DNA of 64,000 nucleotides from Zhongshania sp. (GCF_029212375.1 NZ_JARGNU010000012.1:56649-120648), one strand, 5' to 3'. Positions 33,987 through 43,547 are shown, counted from the first letter of the stretch. Numbers and translations: made by a program. The notes: generated by a model not told the origin, from the letters alone.

Positions 33987-35066
33987 GTCATTATCTACTT
34001 TACCGAATTTATCAATAGGCCACGATCTCGCAATATGAGTAACGCCCTGTTTAGTAATATACAACCCCGAATCCCTATATGTGACTTGCCAACCCATATC
34101 CCGCAAACCTTGCACATTAAAAACTTCTTGTCGATGATAGCTATTATCTAATACGTCGATTTGCGCAAAAAATTTACTTTTATCTTGTGAAACAACGAGA
34201 GCCGATAAGCGCAATCTATTAGATTTTGCAAATTTATCAAAAATGTCTATCGGTGGAGGCTCAGCAGGTTCTGATGGAACCGAAACAGTTTCGATTTTTT
34301 CACGCTGAGGCTGAACAAGCTTGGGCGAAGTTTTAGGAATTTCAGCGACAACTGAAGAATTGGGCGTGAAAAAATCATACAGAAAAGAAACAGCAAAATA
34401 TAAAACAACGATGACCGCAGGAACTGCAAACCTAATAGATTTATTATTAAGCACGTTCGCGCGCTTGTCTTTGTAAACGTCTTTGTTGTCAGTACCTTCA
34501 GTATGAGACTGATACAAACCAAAATATTTTTTATCGTATGACCTGTTACCCCCTGTCACCTTTTTAAATTTCTCGGGACTTGTGGCTTCGTAACATTCCC
34601 ACCGATAACGTTTATCTAGTCCAACAGCCGAAAGCTTATTGAACGTAATTACTCGCTGAATTCTACGGCGCCACATTGGATGACAATCGCGACGATCCTG
34701 ACCCATAAGCACAATATCCAGACCATCATGCCGGTGTTCTGAAATATAACGATTCCACTCTGTTGAGAGTTGTTGACGACCAGTAGGAAAAAGATTCTGA
34801 ATTTCATCTATGATAATCAGAGCATCTTTGCCCGAATACTCCAAAAATAATTTTTTTTGTTGCTCAATATCATGATCGAACACGCAAATTAGCTTATCTT
34901 TCAAATCCAATTCTGGAATATGCAAAAGCTCAGAAAATTTTGCATGGTTAATACCTTCGATATTTGTAACAACCCTACGAGCGCGATCAAGCGCCGGCAA
35001 TATGTGCATTGCGCATGCTTCATACGATTTACCCGAGCCTGGCAAGCCCTCATGGAATACGATCAT
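33969..35066 (-). CDS. Zot-like / gpI morphogenesis ATPase (unit 2)
   Basis: Identical to the ATPase at 26527-27624, with intact Walker A and B motifs, so the second copy is not decayed. Confidence 0.93.
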   Translation of the reverse strand: MIVFHEGLPGSGKSYEACAMHILPALDRARRVVTNIEGINHAKFSELLHIPELDLKDKLICVFDHDIEQQKKLFLEYSGKDALIIIDEIQNLFPTGRQQLSTEWNRYISEHRHDGLDIVLMGQDRRDCHPMWRRRIQRVITFNKLSAVGLDKRYRWECYEATSPEKFKKVTGGNRSYDKKYFGLYQSHTEGTDNKDVYKDKRANVLNNKSIRFAVPAVIVVLYFAVSFLYDFFTPNSSVVAEIPKTSPKLVQPQREKIETVSVPSEPAEPPPIDIFDKFAKSNRLRLSALVVSQDKSKFFAQIDVLDNSYHRQEVFNVQGLRDMGWQVTYRDSGLYITKQGVTHIARSWPIDKFGKVDNDTMAQL

Positions 35067-35357
35067 TTACCAAATACCCAAAGTTAATACGCGACGAAGA
35101 AAACGAAAGGTAACCGCCCCACCGATAATAGCTAGCGCAGGTGGAAAGGACGACATAATTAAAAAATATGAAATGTCAGCCGGAATATAGTCAACAATTG
35201 AATAGTTAACAGTAAAAGCTGGCGGAGGCACTTTCTCGATAATTGATGCAATAGCACCCAAAAAACCATCTAATATATATTTTGGTAAATCAAGAAAAAA
35301 CTGAATAAGTTCTAAAAATAAATTTACAATCCAGTCGCCAATTTCTCCAAACGACAT
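35067..35357 (-). CDS. gpVI-like minor coat/membrane protein (unit 2)
   Basis: Identical to the 96-residue protein at 27625-27915, same start choice. Confidence 0.75.
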   Translation of the reverse strand: MSFGEIGDWIVNLFLELIQFFLDLPKYILDGFLGAIASIIEKVPPPAFTVNYSIVDYIPADISYFLIMSSFPPALAIIGGAVTFRFLRRVLTLGIW

Positions 35358-35367
35358 TATGCAGCCC

Positions 35368-36459
35368 TCATGTGAACGCGATCCTACCAGCCATAAATAA
35401 TGCACACGCCATCAAAACACCGCTGATTAGCCCCCACGGCATCATAGCGGAGCACCATTGATCAAAAGTGATATTGAATATCCACGTACTAAGCGCATAA
35501 GACGGACAGGAACCAGTTATGCTGACATTAAAAAAATTTTTCCAGCTTGAGCCTACCGCGGATTCGGAAACACGAAACTGGAAATTAGTTAAAATATTAG
35601 AGTATGTTAAGTCTTGACCATTGCCAGTTTGCCCAGCTTCATAAAAATCATTTTCCCCTAATTCACCCGAAGTACTTGGATCAGATGATCCACCACCGGT
35701 GTTTCCCGTTTGAGGAGCTGCAGGGCCAGCACCACCAGTGCCAGAATCACCGCTATTTGCAGGTGCCTCTGTACCGGCGCCGCCAGTGTTTACCGGCTTA
35801 TTAGGGTCTTGAGTGTATGTGATCCCCTCGCCACCCCCACCAGATGCAACGCAAACATTATAAGTTTTTCCGTTAAGCGCAATTTTGCCGTATTGCGGCC
35901 GGTTATCTGGACAACCCTCAGCCGGCGAACCGTCTCCATTGACGGAATTATCAGGGTGGTTTGAATCAAGACAAACCCCAGCATTGTTATCAACCTCGCA
36001 ATGCTCAGGCGAAGTTTCATCAGGATAATCATTTGGGGGAATAATATTGTCGTTTTCATCAAGATCGGCAACAGTGCCGGTATATGTACACCGAGTTGAA
36101 GGTGTACTCGAATCAAAATCAACAACGAGAGAACATTCTGCTAAACAATCGTCAGCATCTTTAATTAACGGGGCTTGATCTACTGATGTCCACACAGAAA
36201 CACCAGATTTTGCTGCGCAATCATCAGCAGGAGGAGGAACGTATAAACAACTTGTGAATATCCAACTATACTGTGACGGCTGACCACCAACATCTTGCGC
36301 ACATCTTGTACCTGTCCAAATCTTGGCCAAAGTTACCGTATAACAAGCTTGTTCTGGATTTTCAGCGCAAACACCTGTCGAATTGTCATGTACCCATTTA
36401 TAACCGGCAAAAGCGGACGAAGCAAAAAAAAATAAGAAAATGGAGATAATACTACGCAC
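35368..36459 (-). CDS. gpIII-like adsorption protein (unit 2)
   Basis: Identical to the protein at 27926-29017, GTG start with signal peptide. Receptor-binding genes vary fastest in phages, so identity here argues for recent duplication or repeated integration of one phage. Confidence 0.87.
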   Translation of the reverse strand: MRSIISIFLFFFASSAFAGYKWVHDNSTGVCAENPEQACYTVTLAKIWTGTRCAQDVGGQPSQYSWIFTSCLYVPPPADDCAAKSGVSVWTSVDQAPLIKDADDCLAECSLVVDFDSSTPSTRCTYTGTVADLDENDNIIPPNDYPDETSPEHCEVDNNAGVCLDSNHPDNSVNGDGSPAEGCPDNRPQYGKIALNGKTYNVCVASGGGGEGITYTQDPNKPVNTGGAGTEAPANSGDSGTGGAGPAAPQTGNTGGGSSDPSTSGELGENDFYEAGQTGNGQDLTYSNILTNFQFRVSESAVGSSWKNFFNVSITGSCPSYALSTWIFNITFDQWCSAMMPWGLISGVLMACALFMAGRIAFT

Positions 36460-36529
36460 CTTTAAACCCCACGATAATACCAACAGCAGTACCAATGCCG
36501 AGCAAAAAAGAGAAGGACATTAAAATCAT
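36452..36529 (-). CDS. 25-residue hydrophobic peptide, probable minor coat protein (unit 2)
   Basis: Identical to the peptide at 29010-29087, overlapping the gpIII-like start in the same way. Confidence 0.65.
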   Translation of the reverse strand: MILMSFSFLLGIGTAVGIIVGFKGA

Positions 36530-36558
36530 TTAATCACCGCAAAGTTTTTTAAATAAAT

Positions 36559-36580
36559 AAAAAACGGGGCCGAAGCCCCG
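36559..36580 (-). terminator. Terminator behind the major coat gene (unit 2)
   Basis: Same CGGGGC/GCCCCG hairpin and T-run as at 29117-29138. Confidence 0.92.
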
Positions 36581-36591
36581 ACAAAAAGTGA

Positions 36592-36729
36592 TTAGCCGCC
36601 GAACCAGCCAATAACTTTGTTGTATCCCCATTTAGCAACACCGGGGAGGATCTTAATTGCTGCGATCGCAGTAACCGCCGCGACGATGGTGGTGGCATCA
36701 ATAGCCGATGTAACTGCTGTAAAATCCAT
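36592..36729 (-). CDS. Major coat protein, leaderless Pf3-like (unit 2)
   Basis: Identical to the 45-residue coat protein at 29150-29287, with the same AAGGAGT ribosome-binding site. Confidence 0.85.
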   Translation of the reverse strand: MDFTAVTSAIDATTIVAAVTAIAAIKILPGVAKWGYNKVIGWFGG

Positions 36730-36775
36730 AAAGGACTCCTTATTTAAAGTTGTCGGAGATAGCCCCCGAAGTGTG

Positions 36776-36792
36776 ACCAGTAACGCACTGGT
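36776..36792 (-). other. Small hairpin in the coat gene leader (unit 2)
   Basis: Second copy of the ACCAGT/ACTGGT stem at 29334-29350. Confidence 0.45.
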
Positions 36793-36818
36793 GAGCGATT
36801 TACCCCTAGAGGTGAATT

Positions 36819-37115
36819 CTAATAATTATTGTCGTCGCGAGTAGCGAAATTAATTAATTTCCCATACGCCCACGCTGACAAATAAGCAATTAGCGGTATC
36901 GTACAACCGGCCATGAATGCTGTTTGCAATTCGGCCTGATTGGGCGTTCCAAAAATAACGTCGAACCACTGGGACAGCGTACCCGTTGATAGGCTTTCGA
37001 TTAGTTCAGCCTCGGAAACGTTGGCAATTGTTCCGCTACAACGAATGACCACACCCGCAAGAGTTTTAACCGTAGTGAATGAGCCATCATTGCATCCCAA
37101 ATAGAAATCAGTCAT
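36819..37115 (-). CDS. 98-aa phage membrane protein upstream of the coat gene (unit 2)
   Basis: Identical to the protein at 29377-29673. Confidence 0.65.
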   Translation of the reverse strand: MTDFYLGCNDGSFTTVKTLAGVVIRCSGTIANVSEAELIESLSTGTLSQWFDVIFGTPNQAELQTAFMAGCTIPLIAYLSAWAYGKLINFATRDDNNY

Positions 37116-37124
37116 TTTTTAAGC

Positions 37125-37427
37125 CTAAGACGCTGCAGCTAAATTACTTTTAGACAAAACAGCCATACTCATAATATCAAGCTTCCCATCATTACGAATG
37201 GACAATTCGGCATCGACAGTGCAAGGAAAGGCCCAAGAAAGAGCTTGAGTAACTAAAACTGCTGGAGCTTGCATTTCGACAACTTTAAAACCAGACGCCA
37301 CATAATTTGCATCAGTGCCATATTGCGGCTGTAAAGTTGTGACAATCGCTATGTCGTATTGATTGCCGGTTTTCTTAGAAATACCTTGGCGACGAGATAC
37401 GCCGCAAACAAACATTTTCTGTTTCAT
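37125..37427 (-). CDS. ssDNA-binding protein, gpV-like (unit 2)
   Basis: Identical to the protein at 29683-29985. Confidence 0.78.
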   Translation of the reverse strand: MKQKMFVCGVSRRQGISKKTGNQYDIAIVTTLQPQYGTDANYVASGFKVVEMQAPAVLVTQALSWAFPCTVDAELSIRNDGKLDIMSMAVLSKSNLAAAS

Positions 37428-37440
37428 AATATTTACCTTT

Positions 37441-38463
37441 TTATGCAGCTACGAGTTGTGACCAATCTGAAACTTGTTGAGCTTCGATGATCCTTTGACG
37501 AAGCGCGACAACCTTCCCCGCGCTAATATCCGCGTCCCCCAAACCGGCAGAACGCAAAATTTTTAAATTCCGATACCAAGTCGTTTTGGTATAACAATCA
37601 CGGGCCTTTTCCCAGCCTTGAGATTGAATCATTGCCCAACAACCATACGCAGCTTTACCTTGCCCATCGGTAGGAGCAACCTTTAAAATTTTAGTTTTCA
37701 AATCCGATTCATTAACCATGTCAGCGCCCCCTATCATGCGCTCGAAATATTCGCACCATTCGCGATTCAAATCCGCTGGCGTTAATTCACGCCAATCATT
37801 GCGGAGAAAAAATTCTCGTTTCAGAGATAACTCAAGCCTCAAAAGTGGCATAGCCGCTTGAATTTCTAAAGGGCTATATTGCCGGCCCGTATAATCTGGT
37901 TTTTTCATCATTTCAATAAGATGTGGGCCTTTTGAATATGCCTTGCCAGACCTCAATTTTGATCCGTGATTCCAATAACAAGTCTCGCCGCGCTGTTGGC
38001 TTATGCGATACCTACCACCCTCACAATTCCGCAAAATTTGGAGGCCTTGCAAAACTTCTTGATGGGAACCAAGCAATAAATTCGAGGTAACATCAACGCG
38101 AGATACGCGAAAAAGACTAGGATCAGGTAAAGCGCCGGCGCCGAGGTAATCAGTAACAAAAGCAATCATACGAGTAACACAACCCATCAAATCAAGAGCC
38201 CTTGACGCACCGGAACCGAAAACAGCGCAACCGTCGCCCATGATCCGAGCAGGACTGCCTTGTATCCATAAGTCTGATGTGCAACGAACAGAAATCTGAT
38301 GGCTATCCGAGCGTATAGAATCCCAAGCCTGAACCTCATAGCGAACTTCACCAGTTATTGGGCAATACCTCACAACACGATCTCCCAATTGAACGGCAGC
38401 GGCGCGAACAGACTCTGAACAATCTTCTAGGGAAATACGAGATGTCACCCAATCAATTAGCAT
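37441..38463 (-). CDS. Filamentous-phage replication initiator (unit 2)
   Basis: Identical to the initiator at 29999-31021 and full length, so either unit could start replication. Confidence 0.88.
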   Translation of the reverse strand: MLIDWVTSRISLEDCSESVRAAAVQLGDRVVRYCPITGEVRYEVQAWDSIRSDSHQISVRCTSDLWIQGSPARIMGDGCAVFGSGASRALDLMGCVTRMIAFVTDYLGAGALPDPSLFRVSRVDVTSNLLLGSHQEVLQGLQILRNCEGGRYRISQQRGETCYWNHGSKLRSGKAYSKGPHLIEMMKKPDYTGRQYSPLEIQAAMPLLRLELSLKREFFLRNDWRELTPADLNREWCEYFERMIGGADMVNESDLKTKILKVAPTDGQGKAAYGCWAMIQSQGWEKARDCYTKTTWYRNLKILRSAGLGDADISAGKVVALRQRIIEAQQVSDWSQLVAA

Positions 38464-38851
38464 GGTTTTTAGCCCAAGAATCTGCTGCTTTTTTGATCAA
38501 TTTTGGGCTGTGAGTCCCACCCATGGGACTAAGTGGCGGTGTTACAGGGGCCGCCACTGAAAACCCGTGCCGCATTTCGGCCATGATACGATCTGAGGAT
38601 TGAGACAAAGCCGCTAAATCATCCATACGAGTCAAATGCTCAAGGCGGTAATGCTCGCAAGGGGCAACACAGCCGCCAAAGCTCAAACACTGTTTAGCAG
38701 CCTTGGCGTCCTGATGACGATGTAACTCAGCACGAAAAGACCGCATGCGTTCTAAGCCGATCCAGAAATGATAATCACGAACATGCTGAGAATAGGGGGT
38801 GCCAAAATCTATTGGCCGGCCAACGTCATCAAGCCAATATGGCCTACTCAT
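38453..38851 (-). CDS. 132-aa phage early protein (unit 2)
   Basis: Identical to the protein at 31011-31409. Confidence 0.65.
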   Translation of the reverse strand: MSRPYWLDDVGRPIDFGTPYSQHVRDYHFWIGLERMRSFRAELHRHQDAKAAKQCLSFGGCVAPCEHYRLEHLTRMDDLAALSQSSDRIMAEMRHGFSVAAPVTPPLSPMGGTHSPKLIKKAADSWAKNHAN

Positions 38852-38945
38852 GGAGATTGACGCCTTCGTTATTGCAAATGGGGCAGAGACAGCTATCGGA
38901 AAACCACGAAAGCCCGCACCAAGGACAACGATAAGAGAATTGCAT
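38844..38945 (-). CDS. 33-residue zinc-ribbon peptide (unit 2)
   Basis: Identical to the peptide at 31402-31503, with the same TAATG and ATGAGTAG overlaps. Confidence 0.7.
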   Translation of the reverse strand: MQFSYRCPWCGLSWFSDSCLCPICNNEGVNLHE

Positions 38946-39145
38946 TAGCTAAGAACCTCACCTATGCAACCAACGCCCGACGAGCGATCGGTAAAATCCA
39001 TGATCCGCAAAAATGACCAAAGCAAGACCAGTAAAAATATTAAAACAATGAGAAAGGGTGAAAACGCGGAAGGAGGCACGAAATAGACCGCCAGAGGACA
39101 GAGAACGAAAAACCAGAGGTCAAGGAACCATTTTTTTTGCGTCAT
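38945..39145 (-). CDS. Small phage membrane protein (unit 2)
   Basis: Identical to the 66-residue protein at 31503-31703. Confidence 0.6.
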   Translation of the reverse strand: MTQKKWFLDLWFFVLCPLAVYFVPPSAFSPFLIVLIFLLVLLWSFLRIMDFTDRSSGVGCIGEVLS

Positions 39146-39180
39146 GCCTAAGACCGTGTAAGTAGTGAAATACAGTGTTA

Positions 39181-39236
39181 GTCGCAAGATACATTGCATA
39201 AAATAAAGTTGTCAAGCAGAATATGTATCTAGCGAC
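39181..39236. promoter_or_regulatory. Early promoter with flanking inverted operators (unit 2)
   Basis: Operators at 39181-39194 and 39223-39236; minus-strand -35 TTGACA at 39210-39215 and -10 TATCTT at 39186-39191, as in unit 1. Confidence 0.7.
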
Positions 39237-39253
39237 ATACAGAGGCAGAAAAA

Positions 39254-39592
39254 ATGGATAGTTACACGCTAATACAAGCAGTAAAAACAAAGCTGAACCT
39301 GCCGAGCGATAACCAAGCAGCAGCAAAAATAGGCATTACCCGAGCAACGGTGAGCAATCACAAAACCGGAAGAATAAAGACTCTTAATGACGCACAGTGT
39401 CTAAAAGTCGCAGAAATACTAGAATTGCCACCAGAAACCGTTATTGCAGACCAAAACGCAGAAGGGGCAAAAAGCCCAGAGGTGAAAAAGTTTTGGGAAG
39501 GATTCGGGAAAAAACTGATAATTAAAATGGTGCCCAGAGACGGAATCGAACCGCCGACACGAGGATTTTCAATCCTCTGCTCTACCGACTGA
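39254..39592 (+). CDS. Cro/C1-type phage regulator, short form at the host junction (unit 2, 112 aa)
   Basis: Same first 108 residues as the regulator at 31812. Past the attachment core the frame enters host tRNA-Phe sequence and stops almost at once (…LCSTD, TGA at 39590-39592). The 26-residue longer tail of the unit 1 form is therefore lost. A lysogen with a single integrated copy would make only this form. Its coding end and any read-through transcript are antisense to tRNA-Phe. Confidence 0.83.
   Translation: MDSYTLIQAVKTKLNLPSDNQAAAKIGITRATVSNHKTGRIKTLNDAQCLKVAEILELPPETVIADQNAEGAKSPEVKKFWEGFGKKLIIKMVPRDGIEPPTRGFSILCSTD
39528..39576. repeat. attR core, inside the restored tRNA-Phe gene
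   Basis: Forty-nine-base core forming the 3' part of the intact tRNA gene; phage to the left, host to the right. Confidence 0.95.
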
Positions 39593-39603
39593 GCTATCTG
39601 GGC
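39528..39603 (-). tRNA. tRNA-Phe (anticodon GAA)
   Basis: A 76-nt tRNA including encoded CCA. The minus strand starts GCCCAGATAGCTCAGTCGG and has the anticodon loop with GAA and the acceptor end closing with CTGGGC. It is nearly the E. coli tRNA-Phe sequence. The 3' 49 bases come from phage DNA after integration, so the gene stays functional. Confidence 0.97.
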
Positions 39604-39640
39604 ATATTTGAGAGCTTTGGCTGCTTCTCAGAAGGCGCGT

Positions 39641-39669
39641 ATTAAACCTGTTCCTAATCTGCGAGTCAA
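39641..39669 (-). promoter_or_regulatory. tRNA-Phe promoter
   Basis: Minus-strand TTGACT and TTTAAT with a 17-bp spacer, then a GC-rich discriminator ACGCGCC typical of stringently controlled stable-RNA promoters. It lies about 37 bp upstream of the mature tRNA. Confidence 0.8.
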
Positions 39670-39686
39670 GCCCCAAACGCAATGAC

Positions 39687-39959
39687 TTATTCGCTGGGTG
39701 GAACGTAGCCTTCTGCTTTTTCATATTCTTCGCCGGAAAGAAATTTTTCCATCTCGGCTTGCAAGAATTTTCGCGATGCTGGATCCATCATGCTCAGGTG
39801 TTTTTCGTTGATGAGCATGGTTTGGTGGGCGTGCCATTCTTCCCAGGCTTTTTTAGAGACGTTCTCGAAAATATCCTGGCCTTTTGGGCCTGGGTAGGGG
39901 GCTTTGTCTAGGCCTTCGAGGTCTTGCTGATATTTTTTGCAGAATACGGTGCGGGTCAT
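39687..39959 (-). CDS. yggX: Fe(2+)-trafficking protein
   Basis: A 90-residue YggX protein: [28 protein letters not shown] at the N-terminus with the single conserved Cys, then [20 protein letters not shown] and the [16 protein letters not shown] end. It protects Fe-S clusters from oxidants and moves iron. Its ATG overlaps the stop of mutY (ATGA), as in many gammaproteobacteria. Confidence 0.96.
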   Translation of the reverse strand: MTRTVFCKKYQQDLEGLDKAPYPGPKGQDIFENVSKKAWEEWHAHQTMLINEKHLSMMDPASRKFLQAEMEKFLSGEEYEKAEGYVPPSE

Positions 39960-41029
39960 GCGCTGTGTTTCCTTAGTAAATCTTGGCTGAATACGGCGTC
40001 GAGCAATTTTTTGACGGGTGCCGCCAAGCCGACTTGCTGATTGCTGTGCCCCTTATACCAGAGCATCTCGCGAGGTTCCATGGTGGTGCTGATATCGGCC
40101 TTGAGTTTGATGTGCAGTGGCGTGATATCTAAATGAAAATGGCTGAAGGTGTGGCGCATATTTGGCCAAGTCTGAATGTGGCCTTTGGCGTTGAGGGTGT
40201 TGTCTAAATAATGCTTGGCGGCGTCAACGTCGATGGCCTCGGGTAGGCTCCATAAGCCGCCCCATATGCCGCTATTGGGGCGTTGTTCTAGCAGAATTTC
40301 ACCGGTGGGGTTTTCAATGATGAGCAGGTGAATCTCGCGAACGGGCGTTATTTTCTTTGGTTTTTTGCCAGGGTAATTAGTTTGGTTGCCGGCGGCATAG
40401 GCTGCGCAGCCAGATTGCACTGGGCACTCTGGGCATTTGGGTTTGCTGCGGGTGCAGAGTGTGGCGCCGAGATCCATGATGGCTTGGGTGTAGTCGGCCA
40501 CGCGCTTGTTAGGGGTGAGGTCTTCGGCGAGGAGCCATAATTGGCCCTCGATGTCTTTCAGTCCTGGCCAGCCGTCGATAGCGGCGTAGCGGCTAAGTAC
40601 GCGCTTTACGTTGCCGTCTAATATTGGCGCGCGGCCGCCAATAGCAATGGAGTAAATGGCCGCGGCGGTGGAACGACCAATTCCTGGTAGGGTTTGGATG
40701 GTTTCGGGATCGTTAGGAAATACCCCGCCAAAGTCTTCGCAAATCATTTTGGCGGCTTTGTGTAAATTGCGGGCGCGGGCGTAGTAGCCAAGACCTGTCC
40801 ATAGCGCGAGCACTTCATCGTTGGCCGCGAGTGCAAGGCTTACTAGGTCAGGAAAGCGCGCCATAAATCGCTGGTAATAGGGGATTACCGTGCTGACTTG
40901 GGTTTGTTGCAGCATGATTTCCGACACCCAAACTCGGTAGGGGCTAATGTCTTGCTGCCAAGGCAGGTCTTTGCGGCCGGCAATATCAAACCATTGCAGC
41001 AATTGCTGACTGAATGTGGTTTTACTCAT
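39956..41029 (-). CDS. mutY: A/G-specific adenine DNA glycosylase
   Basis: A 357-residue repair enzyme that removes adenine mispaired with 8-oxoguanine. It shows the [17 protein letters not shown] helix with the catalytic Glu region nearby, the helix-hairpin-helix [12 protein letters not shown] and the catalytic Asp in [10 protein letters not shown], the 4Fe-4S ligands [17 protein letters not shown], and a C-terminal NUDIX-like 8-oxoG recognition domain. The start MSKTTFSQQ is set by its ATGA overlap with panM; six further upstream codons are in frame. Middle gene of panM-mutY-yggX. Confidence 0.96.
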   Translation of the reverse strand: MSKTTFSQQLLQWFDIAGRKDLPWQQDISPYRVWVSEIMLQQTQVSTVIPYYQRFMARFPDLVSLALAANDEVLALWTGLGYYARARNLHKAAKMICEDFGGVFPNDPETIQTLPGIGRSTAAAIYSIAIGGRAPILDGNVKRVLSRYAAIDGWPGLKDIEGQLWLLAEDLTPNKRVADYTQAIMDLGATLCTRSKPKCPECPVQSGCAAYAAGNQTNYPGKKPKKITPVREIHLLIIENPTGEILLEQRPNSGIWGGLWSLPEAIDVDAAKHYLDNTLNAKGHIQTWPNMRHTFSHFHLDITPLHIKLKADISTTMEPREMLWYKGHSNQQVGLAAPVKKLLDAVFSQDLLRKHSA

Positions 41030-41424
41030 GCGTCGGGGCGATGCCACTGCCAGATGGTGTTGTTGGCGCTGAACCCCAGCTCAGAGAATAAGTTAATCAG
41101 CTCTGGGCCTTTGCGCAAATCTGCTGAAATGCACTTTAGGTCGGGAGGGAGTTGCTTCATGGCTTGGATGATTAATTGCCGAGCAACCCCGCGCCGGCGG
41201 GTCACTTCCCGCACAGAGAGCTGTGCGAGCTGGTAGTCGCCACCGAATATGGGGGTGAGGGTGCATGCGGCCAGCAGGCGGCCATTAAAGCGACCGCCAA
41301 ACAAGATTAGCTTGCCAGCGGCGGCCTCGGCGACCAGCTTGGCGCTGCTACCAGGATAGAGTATTTCCAGATCGCTGCTGTCTTGTTGGTCTGGATTAGT
41401 GATGATTTCTGCGTATACGGGCAT
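41026..41424 (-). CDS. panM: PanM/PanZ-like GNAT protein (aspartate decarboxylase maturation factor)
   Basis: A 132-residue GNAT-fold protein. The acetyl-CoA-binding segment [17 protein letters not shown] nearly repeats that of E. coli PanZ ([13 protein letters not shown]), and the IYAARFNERLLAA-like [16 protein letters not shown] strand pair also matches. PanM binds acetyl-CoA and pro-PanD to trigger formation of the pyruvoyl group and to regulate coenzyme A synthesis. panD is not in the window. It is coupled to mutY by ATGA. Confidence 0.82.
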   Translation of the reverse strand: MPVYAEIITNPDQQDSSDLEILYPGSSAKLVAEAAAGKLILFGGRFNGRLLAACTLTPIFGGDYQLAQLSVREVTRRRGVARQLIIQAMKQLPPDLKCISADLRKGPELINLFSELGFSANNTIWQWHRPDA

Positions 41425-41505
41425 TTATGACGTTTCTGCTTGGTGTAATACGGTTCGGGATTTTTTATAATACCTCATTGTAAGCAAATAACCGATGAGG
41501 CGTCG

Positions 41506-42099
41506 ATGAACGAGCGCAAAGCTACGATCAGCCGTAATACCCTAGAGACGCAGATTACTGTGACCGTTAATCTAGATGGTACGGGTAAATCCCATTTTGA
41601 AACGGGTGTGCCGTTTCTTGACCATATGATGGATCAAATCGCCCGTCACGGTTTAATTGACCTAGACGTTCACGCGGTAGGGGATTTGCATATCGACGCT
41701 CATCACACCGTTGAAGACATTGGCATCACCATGGGCCAAGCCTTTGCCGAGGCGGTTGGCGACAAAAAAGGCATTACTCGCTACGGCCACGCCTATGTGC
41801 CGCTAGACGAGGCTTTGTCGCGGGTGGTGATCGACTTCTCTGGTCGCGCCGGTCTGGAATATCATGTGCCCTATACCCGTGGCAGCGTTGGCGGCTTTGA
41901 TGTGGATTTATTCTCTGAGTTTTTCCACGGCTTTGTTAATCACGCCAAGGTAACCCTGCATATCGATAACTTGCGCGGCAAAAACACCCATCATCAGGCC
42001 GAAACCGTGTTTAAAGCCTTTGGCCGCGCGCTGCGCATGGCCTTGCAGGCAGATGAGCGGATGGCGGGCATTACGCCTTCTACCAAGGGTAGTCTCTAG
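41506..42099 (+). CDS. hisB: Imidazoleglycerol-phosphate dehydratase
   Basis: A 197-residue monofunctional HisB (sixth step of histidine synthesis). Metal-binding HxxxHH-type motifs are [19 protein letters not shown] and [17 protein letters not shown], with the internal repeat of the fold obvious. It lacks the N-terminal phosphatase domain of enteric HisB. First gene of a compact hisBHAF operon with 10-20-bp gaps. Confidence 0.97.
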   Translation: MNERKATISRNTLETQITVTVNLDGTGKSHFETGVPFLDHMMDQIARHGLIDLDVHAVGDLHIDAHHTVEDIGITMGQAFAEAVGDKKGITRYGHAYVPLDEALSRVVIDFSGRAGLEYHVPYTRGSVGGFDVDLFSEFFHGFVNHAKVTLHIDNLRGKNTHHQAETVFKAFGRALRMALQADERMAGITPSTKGSL

Positions 42100-42110
42100 G
42101 ATTTTTCAAT

Positions 42111-42776
42111 ATGAGTAAGTCTTCCGTTGCCGTAATCGATTACGGCATGGGTAATTTGCACTCGGTGGCCAGCGCCCTCGAGAAGGTTGGCGATGGCGTT
42201 AAGGTCATTGTTACCGATTGCCCTGACACAATTTTAAGCGCCGATCGGGTGATTTTTCCCGGTGTGGGCGCGATTCGCGATTGCATGGCAGAGCTTAAAT
42301 CCCGTGGCTTAGACGAGGTAATTCAGGAAGTTGCGGCGCAAAAGCCATTACTTGGGATTTGCCTTGGTATGCAAGCATTGCTGGAAACCAGTGAAGAGAA
42401 TGGCGGCGTTGAGTGCTTAGACGTATTGCCTGGCGCTGTTAAGTTCTTTGGCAGTGATCTGCGCGATGCAGCAGGTGGGCGTCTTAAGGTTCCGCACATG
42501 GGTTGGAATAATGTTATTCAGACCATTGAGCACCCGCTGTGGGCGGGTATTCCCGACGCCAGCCGTTTCTATTTTGTGCACAGCTATTACGTTGACGCGC
42601 CAGAGTTTGTGGCGGGCAGCTGCGACTACGGCGTGCAAGTACATGCGGCGCTGGCCTGCGACAATGTGTTTGCCGTGCAATTTCACCCCGAAAAAAGCGG
42701 TGATATGGGCCTGCGTTTGCTGAGCAATTTTTTGAACTGGGATCGTCCTGCGGCCTTCTTCCCAGTAACTGACTAA
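42111..42776 (+). CDS. hisH: Imidazole glycerol phosphate synthase, glutaminase subunit
   Basis: A 221-residue class I glutamine amidotransferase. Catalytic Cys lies in [13 protein letters not shown], and the His-Glu pair in [28 protein letters not shown] and the oxyanion-site region FPGVGA are typical. It passes ammonia to HisF, encoded two genes downstream. Confidence 0.97.
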   Translation: MSKSSVAVIDYGMGNLHSVASALEKVGDGVKVIVTDCPDTILSADRVIFPGVGAIRDCMAELKSRGLDEVIQEVAAQKPLLGICLGMQALLETSEENGGVECLDVLPGAVKFFGSDLRDAAGGRLKVPHMGWNNVIQTIEHPLWAGIPDASRFYFVHSYYVDAPEFVAGSCDYGVQVHAALACDNVFAVQFHPEKSGDMGLRLLSNFLNWDRPAAFFPVTD

Positions 42777-42791
42777 TTTTAAGGTTTCACT

Positions 42792-43526
42792 ATGCTGATT
42801 ATTCCCGCGATTGATTTAAAAGACGGCCACTGTGTGCGCCTGCGTCAGGGCGAAATGGATGATGCTACTGTTTATGGCAGCGATCCCGTTGAAATGGCGG
42901 CGCGTTGGGTAAAGGAAGGCTGCCGTCGTCTGCATTTGGTCGATCTGAACGGCGCCTTTGAAGGCAAGCCCATGAATGGCGAGGCGGTTAGCGCCATTGC
43001 CAAGGCCTACCCCAATTTGCCAATTCAAATTGGCGGCGGTATTCGCTCGCTGCACACCATTGAGCAGTATTTGGATGCCGGTGTGAATTACGTGATTATC
43101 GGCACCAAGGCGGTTAAAGAGCCTAAGTTTGTTGCCGAGGCCTGTAAGGCTTTTCCTGGTTCGGTGATTGTTGGTTTAGACGCCAAAGACGGCTTAGTGG
43201 CTACCGATGGTTGGGCGGAGGTTTCTACCTTATTGGCCACCGAGCTGGCTAAGCGCTTTGAACAAGACGGCGTGGATTCCATTGTTTATACCGACATTGC
43301 CCGCGACGGGATGATGCAGGGTGTGAACATTGATGCGACGGTTGCGATGGCCAAAGCTTCCGGCTTGCCAGTGATTGCCTCTGGCGGCGTGACCAATATG
43401 GATGATATTCGCGCCTTACAAGAAGTTGCGGATGCCGGTATTCTCGGCGCTATTACTGGTCGCGCAATTTACGAAGGTCAGCTCGATTTGCGCGAAGCGC
43501 AAAGCTATTGCGACGGCAAGGCTTAA
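42792..43526 (+). CDS. hisA: ProFAR isomerase
   Basis: A 244-residue TIM barrel. The first catalytic Asp is in [14 protein letters not shown] and the second in [14 protein letters not shown]; phosphate-binding GGGIRS and [11 protein letters not shown] repeat the half-barrel duplication shared with HisF. It performs the Amadori rearrangement of ProFAR to PRFAR. Confidence 0.97.
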   Translation: MLIIPAIDLKDGHCVRLRQGEMDDATVYGSDPVEMAARWVKEGCRRLHLVDLNGAFEGKPMNGEAVSAIAKAYPNLPIQIGGGIRSLHTIEQYLDAGVNYVIIGTKAVKEPKFVAEACKAFPGSVIVGLDAKDGLVATDGWAEVSTLLATELAKRFEQDGVDSIVYTDIARDGMMQGVNIDATVAMAKASGLPVIASGGVTNMDDIRALQEVADAGILGAITGRAIYEGQLDLREAQSYCDGKA

Positions 43527-43547
43527 ACACCGGAACAGGACAGCATA

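Larger units (their letters stand above)
24644..39527. mobile_element. Tandem filamentous-phage (inovirus) prophage, two identical 7442-bp units
   Basis: Three copies of a 49-bp attachment core lie at 24644, 32086 and 39528, exactly 7442 bp apart. All protein translations in the two units are identical and spot checks of the DNA show no difference. The gene set (replication initiator, ssDNA-binding protein, small coat proteins, gpIII-like, gpVI-like, Zot ATPase, tyrosine integrase) is that of an integrative inovirus, with the order of Pf-type Pseudomonas phages. The region is visibly AT-richer than the flanking chromosome. Integration is into the 3' half of tRNA-Phe, which the phage sequence restores at the right end. 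Confidence 0.95.

Noticed and set aside
24644..39527. CRISPR array or other defence island
   Set aside because: The only exact repeats are the 7442-bp phage units and their attachment cores; no short spaced repeats or defence genes were found.
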